Source of the DNA: Nectonema munidae
Lineage: Eukaryota; Nematomorpha; Nectonematoida; Nectonematidae
DNA length: 64,000 bases
NCBI GenBank assembly: GCA_030549495.1
Contig: JAUIRK010001039.1
Span: 744,001 to 808,000, forward strand
Direction: 5' to 3'
The translations under genes and the position numbers were made by a program. Numbering within the stretch: the first letter of the stretch is position 1; every line of letters begins with the position of its first letter. This document shows, one piece after another, positions 52,071-62,600 of this stretch. Under the pieces are notes generated by a model. The model ran no database searches. It saw only the letters and a program-made list of their open reading frames with translations, and was not told the origin of the DNA.

Positions 52071-53257
52071 ATCTCCAACCCGTATATTACGATGATTCTT
52101 CTCCAACCTGTATTCTACGATGATTCATCTCCAAACTATATACTACAATGATTCATCTCCAACCGGTATACTACGATGATTCATCTCTAACCTGTATACT
52201 ACGATGATTCATCTTCAACCTGTATACTACGATGGTTTCTATTCCATGTACAAATAACTAGGGAGACAATGTTCAACTTTCTGTTCACATTCTGCTAGAT
52301 GTAAGATTTGATATACCTCATTCGGGGAGACGATGCTACATAAGTTATTACCTATATACATTATACCTGTATACTACGATGGTTCATCTCCAACCTGTAT
52401 ACCGCGATAATTCATATCAAAGAATCGAAAAATATTCTTTAAAAAATCAAAAAATATCAAACTTTCTGTTCATATTTTGCTACCTCATACGATGTTACAA
52501 AAGTTATTACCTATACTTTGCAATTTGCACGATTTTAAATATTATATTTGTCGAATAATCAAAGAATCGAAAAATGTTCAAATCAAAAAATATTTATTCT
52601 TTTTAAATATATCGTTGGCTCCCCTTACTTTCAGTTTCGTGTGTGCATAATTTGATAAAAATTAATTATTAAAGACTAGGTTTATCTTTCAATTTTAAAA
52701 GTAAGGGGAGCCAACGATATATTTAAAAAGAATAAATATTTTTTGATTTGAACATTTTTCGATTCTTTGATTATTCGACAAATATAATATTTAAAATCGT
52801 GCAAATTGCAAAGTATAGGTAATAACTTTTGTAACATCGTATGAGGTAGCAAAATATGAACAGAAAGTTTGATATTTTTTGATTTTTTAAAGAATATTTT
52901 TCGATTCTTTGATATGAATTATCGCGGTATACAGGTTGGAGATGAACCATCGTAGTATACAGGTATAATGTATATAGGTAATAACTTATGTAGCATCGTC
53001 TCCCGAATGAGGTATATCAAATCTTACATCTAGCAGAATGTGAACAGAAAGTTGAACATTGTCTCCCTAGTTATTTGTACATGGAATAGAAACCATCGTA
53101 GTATACAGGTTGAAGATGAATCATCGTAGTATACAGGTTAGAGATGAATCATCGTAGTATACCGGTTGGAGATGAATCATTGTAGTATATAGTTTGGAGA
53201 TGAATCATCGTAGAATACAGGTTGGAGAAGAATCATCGTAATATACGGGTTGGAGAT
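52071..53257. repeat. 1.19-kb nearly perfect palindrome with 28-bp minisatellite arms
   Basis: The left arm is 52071-52631 and the right arm 52698-53257, with a non-palindromic loop of 66 bp. The reading of both arms matches base for base apart from one G/C-run length difference and isolated changes. Each arm starts with six 28-bp units (consensus CTCCAACCTGTATACTACGA, then TGATTCAT), followed by about 390 bp with two more relics of the unit. The right arm ends in AACACGCAAGTTGTCTACCC, the border that also occurs at 41811. No ORF is present. Foldback-type transposon and hairpin-RNA locus are both possible identities. Confidence 0.85.
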
Positions 53258-53387
53258 AACACGCAAGTTGTCTACCCGCGTTCAACCGTACAGGTTATGA
53301 GAATATATCATTACATATTAGAGAAGAGTTTTCTAAACTCTTTATACTGAAAAAATATTTCTTCAAATATATTACTGTTTTGTTTAA

Positions 53388-53532
53388 AATACCTATACTT
53401 TGCAATTTGCACGATTTTAAATATTATATTTGTCAAATAATCAAAATAAAATTCTGTGATCAAAGAATCGAAAAATATTCTTTAAAAAATCAAAAAATAT
53501 CAAACTTTCTGTTCATATTTTGCTACCTCATA
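53388..53532. repeat. foldback-family arm fragment
   Basis: CTATACTTTGCAATTTGCAC through ATCAAACTTTCTGTTCATAT copies the inner arm found at about 45800-45960 and 52420-52540, here rearranged in order. It abuts the 1-kb tandem repeats. Confidence 0.65.
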
Positions 53533-53567
53533 GCTTCAATACTTATTGAGAAAAATTATCTATTTAT

Positions 53568-55850
53568 CTTCTCTTTAGAAATTTATATGCAGTAAACAAT
53601 AATAAAAATAATATTTATCCAAAACATATTTTTTTCGAATCAAAGTGTAAATCAAACCCGCACTTAAATTTTGGATGATTAAATCAAAAGAAGTAAAAAA
53701 CTAATGTTAATTTATAAAAAACCAAAAACTAAAATGATTTTATAAAAATCTAAAAATAAATAGTGGACTACGATTATCCAACAAAACTTGTACATTCGAT
53801 CTACATTTTTCACTTCAAAAATAATTTTAAATTTATTAGAAAAACATTATACTGACCAATAAAAAAAACGAAGGTTAATTTATAAAAAAAAAAGAAAAAC
53901 TAATACTATTTTAATGAAGCCCATGGAAAATAAAAACAGTAAAATGGTATTTCTTAAGTACTTATGATATAAGTAATGTATTCTGAAAGCCCATAAAAAA
54001 TGCTTTAATTTGGTATATCGCATAATGCATTTTGTTGAGAAATGTGAAAGTTATAAGCGTTTTAATATTTGACTAAGTTTAAGCTAGGAACACTACAAAT
54101 AAACTAAGCGTACACTAGCCCGATAAAATAAACCACACACGCGTGCTAAAGATGTGGTGAAGCGTATGCGAGATAAGAATTTCCTGCGCTCACAAACGCG
54201 TAATGCAACATGTGTTAATCTTTCTTCGCATAGTTAACCGCTAAAATCAATAACAATCGTTTTAGAATCAATAATGTGATTTATTCTTCGCACACTGTCG
54301 GTATAAAAATAACGAGTGCCCTTCGTTAAAAATTAGAAAGGTTGTATCTAAACTAAATAAAAGTAGACTATGATTATCCAACAAAACTCATAATTTCTTC
54401 AATGTGGATGCATGCGCACACGTGTTAGATTCGAAAATTATAATTATTTTATAAAAATATAGAAACAAATTTAGGATTATAGTGAAAAAAATAAATTCAT
54501 GAGATTACTTATTGAGAAAAACTTATTAAAACACGTGAAAAATAAATAAATTCATGAGATTACTTATTGAGAAAAATTGATTAAAACACATATTTTGATC
54601 TATTTAGCTTCTCTTTAGAAATTTATATGAAGTAAACAATAATAAAAATAATATTTATCCAAAACATATTTTTTTCGAATCAAAGTGTAAATCAAACTCG
54701 CACTTAAATTTTGGATGATTAATTCAAAAGAAGTAAAAAACTAATGTTAATTTATAAAAAACCAAAAACTAAAATGATTTTATAAAAATCTAAAAATAAA
54801 TAGTTGACTACGATTATCCAACAAAACTTGTACATTCGATCTACATTTTTCACTTCAAAAATAATTTTAAATTTATTAGATAAACATTATACTGACCAAT
54901 AAAAAAAACGAAGATTAATTTATAAAAAAAAAGGAAAAACTAATACTATTTTATAAAAATCTACAAATAAATTTAGATTCTGAGAGTAGAGTCGCTTTAT
55001 AATTGTGCTGGAAATTGTCACATAATATAGGTAAAAATTTGTCCTAATGAAAGGAGCTTTAGTTTAAAATGCATCCCTTATCTGCTAATTAATGGTATGA
55101 AGCCCATGGAAAATAAAAACAGTAAAAGGTATTTCTTAAGTACTTGTGATATAAGTAATGTATTCTGAAAGTCCATAAAAAATGCTTTAATTTGGTATAT
55201 CGCATGATGTATTTTGTTGAGAAATGTGAAAGTTATAAGCGTTTTAATATTTGACTAAGATTTAAGCTAGGAACACTACAAATAAACTAAGCGTACACTA
55301 GCCCGATAAAATAAACCACACACGCGTGCTAAAGATGTGGTGAAGCGTATGCGAGATAAGAATTCACTGCGCTCACAAACGCGTAATGCAACATGTGTTA
55401 ATCTTTCTTCGCATAGTTATGCTCTAAAATCAATCAATAATGTGATTTATTCTTCGCACACTGTCGGTATAAATATAACGAATGCCCTTCGTTAAAAATT
55501 AGAAAGGTTGTATCTAAACTAAATAAAAGTAGACTACGATTATCCAACAAAATTCGTACATTCTCGACATTAATAAACCACACACGCGTGCTAAAGATGT
55601 GGTGAAGCGTATGAGATAAGAATTCACTGCGGTAACAAACGCGTAATGCAACATGTATTAATCTTTCTTCGCATAATTATGCTCTAAAATCAATCAATAA
55701 TGTGATTTATTCCTCGCACACTGTCGGTATAAATATAACGAATGCCCTTCGTTAAAAATTAGAAAGGTTGTATCTAAACTAAATAAAAGTAAACTACGAT
55801 TATCAAACAAAACTCGTACATTTAATCGACATTTTTCACTTGAAAAATAA
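53568..55850. repeat. tandem repeat, unit about 1.04-1.18 kb, two copies and a partial third
   Basis: CTTCTCTTTAGAAATTTATA occurs at 53568 and 54608. GAAGCCCATGGAAAATAAAA occurs at about 53917 and 55098. AAACCACACACGCGTGCTAA occurs at about 54131, 55313 and 55573. Copy 2 has about 140 extra bases (54960-55095). Each unit holds a GC-richer core of about 250 bp (GTGGTGAAGCGTATGCGAGA, CGTAATGCAACATGTGTTAA) within AT-rich DNA. No ORF is seen. Confidence 0.8.
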
Positions 55851-56770
55851 TTTAAAATTTATTAGAAAAATATTATACCCATAAAAAGTAAAAAATAAAT
55901 ATTAATTTTCGACAGTTTTATTTAACTATGACATTTTAAAATGTTAAAAACCATATTCTACCTTTGTGAATATTAAATTTTGAAGAAATAATATATAAAC
56001 TCATCACGTTAATTATTGGTATTTTTTGAAACTAGATAAAAGTTAACTGACCTCACATAAAAGCGGATTTTGGAAAAATAAAAATATATTTATTTGTAAA
56101 ACCTAGCCTATTTTACCCACAAAGAGTATAGCTTCAAATCTTGTACATTCGATCAACATTTTTCACTTTAAAAATAATTTTAAATTTATTAGAAAAATAT
56201 TATACTGACCTGTACTACTGACCCATAAAAAGTAAAAAATATATATTAATTTTCGACAGTTTTCTTCAACTATGAAATTTTAAAATGTAAAAAATCATAT
56301 TTTACCTTTGTGAATATAAAATATTGAAAAAATATTATATAAATTAAGAACGTTAAGTATTATTGGTTTTTTTGAAACTAGATAAAACTTGACTGACCTC
56401 ACATAAAAGCAGATTTTGGAAAAATGAAAATATATTTATTTGTATAACCTAGCCTATGTTAACCACAAAGAGTATACCTTTCCAATGATATCATTTTCAT
56501 TCAATTTTTTTTTAAAAATCTTCACATTATGCTTAAATAAAAAGGTGGTCCGTAATTTTTTCAAAAAATTAGACAAAATTTTTCGAAGAAAAGTCCATTT
56601 ATTAAAATTTGTTAAAACTTTTGCAAAAATAAATTATTCTAGAGTATGTAGCAAACGATAAGCTTTCTAATGATATATATATCATGAAAAAGAAATATTG
56701 AAAAACAGTTTAATTCTTTCTTCAAATCAAACAAGTAAAAATTTTCAAAAAGTAGTATTGGTAGTAGTAG

Positions 56771-56801
<31 letters not shown>

Positions 56802-56806
56802 TACAT
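55851..56806. repeat. diverged duplicated stretch and ATT microsatellite
   Basis: 55821-56105 and 56137-56455 are diverged copies of one another (TTAATTTTCGACAGTTTTmT, ACCTTTGTGAATAT and TTGTAAAACCTAGCCTATTT blocks), and their start also matches 53800-53860. An ATT microsatellite is at about 56770-56797. Confidence 0.6.
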
Positions 56807-57040
56807 ATTTCAACCAATCATATAGTTTTTATGAAATAAAACTGCAATTTCAAAGTTAAATTTTTTGAACTTTTAGGTAGAATTTTTGAAATGTGGCTTT
56901 CAATATGTATGTAAAATATTTTTTGAAAATTTTTATTTTAAGTATATTTTTTAAGCATTTTACGATTTACACATTTAAATATATAATAAGGCTGGCAAGT
57001 TTTGCGAGTTGTCTCCCCGGAGGTCTTGCCTGACCTCTGA
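56807..57040. repeat. dispersed repeat, copy 2 (pair with 48064-48299)
   Basis: It has the same orientation and nearly the same sequence as 48064-48299, ending GGAGGTCTTGCCTGACCTCT. It is followed after 13 bp by the 51-bp hairpin. Confidence 0.75.
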
Positions 57041-57052
57041 TTTATAATGAAA

Positions 57053-57226
57053 AATGTAAAAATCAAAGTTTTAACTTTTATTTGGTACTAAAAGGAGTAG
57101 TATTGTAGCAAATATTTTAACAGACTCAATCTGTCTTCTTCAGTGCGTTAAAAATGAGTATACTACTATACGACTATACTACTCCTTTTAGTACCAAATA
57201 AAAGTTAAAACTTTGATTTTTACATT
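57053..57226. repeat. 51-bp perfect inverted repeat with 72-bp loop
   Basis: Left arm 57053-57103 (AATGTAAAAATCAAAGTTTT ...) and right arm 57176-57226 are exact reverse complements as read. The loop contains GACTCAATCTGTCTTCTTCA. It may be a small MITE or a hairpin-forming RNA. No target duplication is obvious. Confidence 0.8.
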
Positions 57227-57416
57227 ATTCACTATATACACAATGGAGTTTTCCTTATCCTACATTATATTTATAATGATATATATATATTCACAAAATA
57301 TAAAAGATAATTTACAATCCTGGAAAAAGCAATAGCCAAAATGGCTATCAGTTATATTTTCCATTGTGAAATAAAAGATGTATATCTACGCATAAATTGT
57401 TACAAATATTATCAAT

Positions 57417-59165
57417 TTAAAAGTTCTTTTGTGAATCGTTTGGTAAAAAACTATTTTTGTAGGTACTTAATAGGTAGTTTTTTATTTTCTTTTTAAAAGA
57501 AAGGAACGACATAAAAACGTTATCAAATAGAATTTTGTTATCGAGGTAAAAATCATTACATTTATTCAAAATAAAGATATTTGATCCTTTTAGTCTATTA
57601 TAAATTTTCCAAGGTTTGCTTAAGCTCCTAGTATAATATATGGGATTTTTATAATATTTAATCAACGAGCCAAACACATTATAAAAATGACCATTGAAGT
57701 TTTATAAAGAAAAACTCCTACTCTCTGCTCGAAAATTTCATCTAATTTTAATAATCCGTTTTGCTTAAAAATTTCTGTTGTGTGGTCAAACTTATTAATG
57801 CTATAAATAACTCTTATTGCTCGTTTTTGTAAGATCTCAAGGCGCTTTTTTCCAAAAGGGTACCAATTTATTATACTGGGGTTTACATAAGAGAGAAATT
57901 ACTTTTTATATATCATAAGTCTGATATTTAGAGGAAAAATATTTTTTGTATGGTAAAAGATACCGATAGTACGATTAAGATTGAGAGCTATTTGATCAAT
58001 ATGCTCTTTAAACTTTAGCTTACTATCAAACACTAGACAAGTATCTTGGTGCTTTTTACTTCTTTGATACCTGTATATTTCAAAAATTTGTAATTTCTGT
58101 TTTTATATGAAATAAGCATACATTTTGATTTTTCCTTGTTTAATATTATATTATTCCTAGAACACCAATCATAAATTATGAATAACTCTCTGTTCAATAA
58201 ATCTGAATTGATATTATTACCATTTTTTATTTTAGACAAAGGAAGATAAGCACAGATGTCATCTGCAAAAACAAGTTACTCAAAGAAATCTGAGGTGGAA
58301 AATTTTTTTTTATTGAAATGCTGAAAAGTAGGGGACCCAAAATGAACCCCTGTGGGACTCCATTTTGAACATATAACTTGTCAGAAACGGCATCATTTAC
58401 TTTCACTATATGACTTCTACCAGATAAGTAAGAATGTAAAAAACAAAGAATTGCTACTTAAATTACATTCATTCAAGTTATTCAAAATGGTTGAATGTCT
58501 GACCCTATCAAATGCCTTTGATATATCAAAAAGAAACAATATAGCTTCAACTTTTTTCTCTAAAATTTCAATAACTTTTTGAATCAAGCATGAATGAAAA
58601 TATTCAGTGGAGTAATACTTACGAAACCCAAACTGGTAATCATTCAGATAATTTATCGAGTTCAAATAATTCCTTAATTGATAATGTATGTATTTCTCAA
58701 AAATTTTAGAAAGTGTGGGAACTATCGATATAGGTCTATAGTTTTCAAGGAAATTTTTATCATTTTTTTGTAAATAGGTATTACCTTATGCTGCTTCAAA
58801 ACATCAGGTAATGTAGAATTATATAAACAAATATTTATACCGTGGCATAAAGTAGTAGATATTATGTCTCCTATAATCCTTACATGGTATATTGAAATCC
58901 CATAAATATCATTAGATTTACTACTTTTCATTTTATCAATGATAGACAGCAACTTCACAATAGAACAATATTCAAATTCAAATGAATCTTTAACGTTCCT
59001 GAAGTGATGTAGATAATCTTCTTCTAATGGGGAATCTTTGGGGAATTTTCTGATGGATAAAAAACTTAAAATAATTTAACTTTTTGAGTTTAGAAAAAAC
59101 ATTTGTCCCATGTTTAGACACAGTTTGATAGACAACCCCTACACTATCTATCAAAATGTGAATAA
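57417..59165 (-). pseudogene. L2/CR1-like LINE, reverse transcriptase pseudogene
   Basis: Read from 59165 downwards the minus strand gives MKSSKSNDIYGIS, QHKVIPIYKK, ENYRPISIVPTLSKIFEK, YQFGFRKYYSTE, FLFDISKAFDRVRHS, NGVPQGFILGPLLFS, FADDICAYLP (catalytic Asp pair, about 58258-58269), NKEKSKCMLISYKNRN and LEILQKRAIRVIY. These are RT blocks 1 to 7 and the thumb/C-terminal part of L2/CR1/Jockey-type LINEs in correct order. At least four frame changes or stops break it, and the endonuclease and ORF1 are missing, so it is a 5'-truncated dead copy. Confidence 0.85.
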
Positions 59166-60138
59166 TATTAAGTCGTCAACTCCTCATAGTTTTTACTCAC
59201 TATGACCAATTTTATATAGGCATTTTTCTGTGTATACGATTTAATGTATATATAACAGGGAAAACATTATTTTCTTTTTTTTATAAAATTTTCTAATAAT
59301 CTTATTATATTTGAATATATAAATTTCTGTGTATAGATCGCATATCTAAATAGGGGTCTAACAACATAAATATTTAGAGAACAGAGTTAAAATTATAAAT
59401 TACAATTAATCTTCTAATTCATAAAAGAATTCAAACAATTTAATTGCTTAACCTTTTGAAGATCAGAATTTTGAAGATTAATAGTCTGCTTTTCTTTTGG
59501 AATTTTGTTTATAGCAATCGATTACACTGCTCTTTTTTCTGGTTCTGTGTTATATAAAAAAATTTGTCTTTTTTCCTAACTATTTGTTTAATCTTGTAAC
59601 AAAAAATTAACTTCAACTTTCTACGCATTTCTTAATTTATATTTTTGTAATTTAAATTTTCCTTTTTTTTCATGATGAGAACTTATCTAGCTGACGAATT
59701 TAAATGTCTATTTATTAGAAATTTATCCTAATTTCCTAATTTAATCTTTGTTTGTATTAAGAAATTAATTAAATCTTTATTATTGTTAAAATTTCCAAGC
59801 ACGACTCCTAAATTTTATTAGTTACCGACTTCGACTCCTATCCCTTCAAAACATTGGACTTCCAAATCTGATACATGCTAAACTAAAATATACCATTGAG
59901 AGATATTTTGCAAAATACAACATATAAAGGAAAAAATATTTATAACAATAGGTGTTTTTTTATAAAAATTTAATTCTAATATTTGAAATTTACAATGTGT
60001 TTTTTGCGAAATACTCGAAGGCCAGAAGCGGCTTTTATGAGATAGCCCCGATAACATAAATAATTGAGATAAATAAAAGGATAAATTTTCATAGTGAGGT
60101 ATTTAAAATAAAATGTAATAAATATAAGGGGGAATGAG
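59166..60138. other. intergenic, nothing recognised
   Basis: The stretch is AT-rich. It includes a truncated TTAA-MITE-like start near 59453. The minus frame 59976-60173 has no recognised homology. Confidence 0.45.
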
Positions 60139-60240
60139 TAAGGTTGCTTAGATACTGTGCTTCGATAACTCAAGATCTTGGATTCAATCCCGCATCAAGC
60201 CTGCTTTCCTCATAGTTCAATACAAACGGCGCAATTGTGC
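60139..60240. repeat. tRNA-derived SINE-like element, copy 2
   Basis: AGGTTGCTTAGATACTGTGC could be an A-box region, and CTTGGATTCAATCCCGCATC fits a B box at the right distance. The tail CAAGCCTGCTTTCCTCATAG matches 23080-23125. It does not fold into a full tRNA, so a SINE is more likely than a gene. Confidence 0.5.
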
Positions 60241-60380
60241 TTTCTTTATGAAAATACCCCACGGTACCTTTACTTTAAAATAAAATGAGAAAATTGCTGA
60301 TTTAAAAAATTAATGAAACAAATGATATAAAATTGACTAATCCTTGAGAGAAAGGGAGCGACCAATAAACTTACCCTTAA

Positions 60381-60493
60381 CCTCTTGAGGATCAAAATTT
60401 TGAAGATTAATAGTCAACCTTCCTTTTCAATGCAAGTTGTATATTTATGGCAGATAATTTTCATTTCTTGCTCTAATGCTGGCCTCAAAGTGT
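60381..60493. mobile_element. TTAA MITE, second subfamily
   Basis: A 113-bp element starts CCTCTTGAGGATCAAAATTT after TTAA 60377-60380 and ends GGCCTCAAAGTGT before TTAA 60494-60497. Related starts occur at about 59453 (CTTTTGAAGATCAGAATTTT) and about 39290 (GTTTGAGGATCAAAATTTTG), both apparently truncated. Confidence 0.5.
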
Positions 60494-60622
60494 TTAATAA
60501 AAATGAGCAATTATACAGGTAAATGTAAAGGTAAAGAGACAATAAGTTAGCGAACAAAAATTATATCAATTCCAGAAGTTGGGTGAAGCGCATTTTTAAG
60601 ATTATGTGAATGCATTTTTTAA

Positions 60623-61400
60623 TTAGTCAAACCTAAATTTAGATAACCCAGGGACGTGCTGAGGAGGGAGGGGGTTACTTGGAGTGCTCATTAATAAAGA
60701 TAGTTTGTTGATTAGTGGTGGAAATGGAATAAAGTTGAGAGACGATTGTGTAGGTTCATTAAGTTTTATGGTCAGTTGCGCGCGTATTTGTGAAAAGATG
60801 GGACAGTCGAGAAGAACGTGAGTTGGTGTTTCGATCTCATTGCATCCTCCTACAGCATGGTTTCCCAAACTGTGGGTAGATTACCCCCTAGGGGTAATTT
60901 AACAATTTTTCGGGGGTAATGGAGGGTTCAGAGAAAAATAAGTTAATTCTGAAAATCATGAAAGCATTGCAGTACCTGAAGTTAGAATTAATAACAAATC
61001 TTAGTATGTAATGTAAACTAAACTGTAACAATGTTCAAATACAATAAATATAAAATATCTTTACTGTTTTCATTTAGTTATATATATCTATGTTGACAAC
61101 ATTTTTGAAAGGGGTAACATGCTTATTGGGGAATGTTAAATTGGGTAACAAGCTAAAAAAGTTTGGGAACCACTGTCATATACAGAGTGGATTTGTGTGC
61201 AAGTTAATTCTGTGGAAGTAGTTGCGCGGGAGAGTATAATTGTGTTTTGTTAAGATTATTTGTGATATGTTAGAGTTGTTTGAGGATGCTAGGTTTGTCC
61301 AAGTTTGTGATATGGAGTTGTATATAAATAATGTTTTCGTAGGTTTTGATCGATGCTGAAAGTTAATGATTTATAAAGAGCAGACACGAAGAAGACGTAC
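60623..61400 (-). pseudogene. Jockey-like LINE ORF2 3' end, interrupted by a hAT MITE
   Basis: Minus-strand reading gives NYFHRINLHTNPLC (about 61180-61230), then, after the MITE at 60856-61175, VGGCNEIETPTHVLLDCPIF (about 60795-60855). Together they are the HR..L..SPLC..C...ETxxHxLxxCP segment found after the RNase H domain in Jockey/R1/I-group LINEs. The frame ends at 60623. The copy is dead. Confidence 0.72.
60856..61175. mobile_element. hAT-type MITE inserted in a LINE
   Basis: The left end CATGGTTTCCCAAAC and the right end GTTTGGGAACCACTG form the inverted repeat. The insertion splits the LINE cysteine motif exactly between LC and GGC. The flanks TCCTACAG and TCATATAC only weakly resemble each other, so the 8-bp target duplication has decayed. 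It is 320 bp with no ORF. Confidence 0.72.
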
Positions 61401-62058
61401 CAGAGTGAGGTTGTTTACAGTCAAAACTAACTCCACGGTTTCCCCCATGTTCGCAGTTTGGAGCTGCTAAGTGTCCAAATTTTAAACAGTCGTTGCACTG
61501 TTTAGGTTTTTGTTTAAAATAGAATATTATAATTTAAGAAAATTTTTGGTTGATCACATAGATATGTAAAATGTTGGGTTTGCTAATTGTCCTTTAGAAG
61601 AGAAAGAGGTGTAGGTTTTCTTCATTGATGATTTTAGCTAGGTTGTTCCTCATTTGGGAGTTGATGTCTTTTTTACCAATTTTTTTGATAAGAGTCCAGG
61701 GCTTTGAAATGGATAGACTTGTAATTGTATTTTATTTGCAATACCTCTAATCATGAGTAGTTTGGGTATAGTTGTAGGTGTATCTTCGGCTATAATGCCT
61801 TTATTGTTTAAAGTTGTTTTGGCGTTGTCTTTTTGTTCCTTATTTTGATTAATTTATAAATTAATTGTTAATTTAGTATCGTTTATTTTACCAAATAAAT
61901 TTCTTCTTCTCTCTTCTTTCTTGTTTTGAAATTGGAGATGTTTCTTGGTGTGAGGATCTGGTTTTGGATATAGAGGCAATGTTATTTTTAGTATCGATAG
62001 CCTGCTATCATCACTTATTTAATTAAATATACATTTTTTAAGCGGCGCTGACCTTTAA

Positions 62059-62179
62059 CCCATTTACGGCCAATGTTCCTATTTTGGAACAAAAGTAATT
62101 TCATCTTCGTCTGCTTTTTTCATTGACTTTGAATATAAATCGTCTGCGTTTTTTTAGATATCGTCTGCTTTGCTTGGCC
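62059..62179. mobile_element. TTAA MITE, copy f, abutted by copy g
   Basis: It starts CCCATTTACGGCCAATG after TTAA 62055-62058 and runs to GCTTTGCTTGGCC, where its terminal repeat is cut at the internal TTAA now occupied by copy g. This suggests that copy g inserted into the end of copy f. Confidence 0.6.
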
Positions 62180-62183
62180 TTAA

Positions 62184-62311
62184 CCCGTTAACGACCAGAA
62201 TAATCAGACGATATCTAATGTAAAGCAGAAGATTTGTATTAAAGAGCTTTGATAAACGCAGGCGATCTTATCTTTGTAAAGTCGACTATAGTCGACATGG
62301 GCGTTAACGGG
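62184..62311. mobile_element. TTAA MITE, copy g
   Basis: A 128-bp element lies between TTAA 62180-62183 and 62312-62315. It begins CCCGTTAACGACCAGAATAA and ends GGGCGTTAACGGG. It is very similar to copy a (shared AGACGATATCTA and GCAGAAGATTTGTAT). Confidence 0.72.
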
Positions 62312-62600
62312 TTAATGTATATTTGATTCAAATAAAACTTTGCTTATCATATCTAAAATTTATGTTTAAACAATAAATTTTCCTTCCCTTCAAGATTCTT
62401 GATTCTTTTCTCTCTTTGAGAATTGATGATTTGTGTGGGTTGTATTTTTAAAGTTAGTTTAGAGTTTGCAGCTCTTTTAATTTTTGGTGAATTAGGTAAA
62501 ATTAAAGTGGCATGTAAAAATTGGTGAAGGTGCCACAGAAGCAAGCGGAAGTGGGGTTGGTGGTGTTTAAGTTAGGATCTCGGTTGGACGTAGTAGAATT

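Larger units (their letters stand above)
61401..62600 (-). pseudogene. LINE ORF1 (gag-like zinc knuckle) remnant
   Basis: Minus-strand translation at 61453-61500 gives QCNDCLKFGHLAAPNC, a C-X2-C-X4-H-X5-C knuckle typical of the ORF1 protein of Jockey-type LINEs. Upstream (about 61600-61730) TSLSISKPWTLIKK and DINSQMRNNLAKIINEENLH fit the same ORF, and the frame 62353-62544 may be its N-terminal part. ORF1 runs straight into the 3' end of ORF2 at 61400, so most of the reverse transcriptase is deleted. Confidence 0.6.

Noticed and set aside
52073-52240. Regular 28-bp repeats resembling a CRISPR array
   Set aside because: The units are directly adjacent without spacers, are repeated in inverted orientation, and the window is clearly eukaryotic. 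It is a minisatellite within a palindrome.
60139-60240. tRNA gene
   Set aside because: There is a B-box-like block but no complete cloverleaf, and a shared tail with 23049-23125 points to a SINE.
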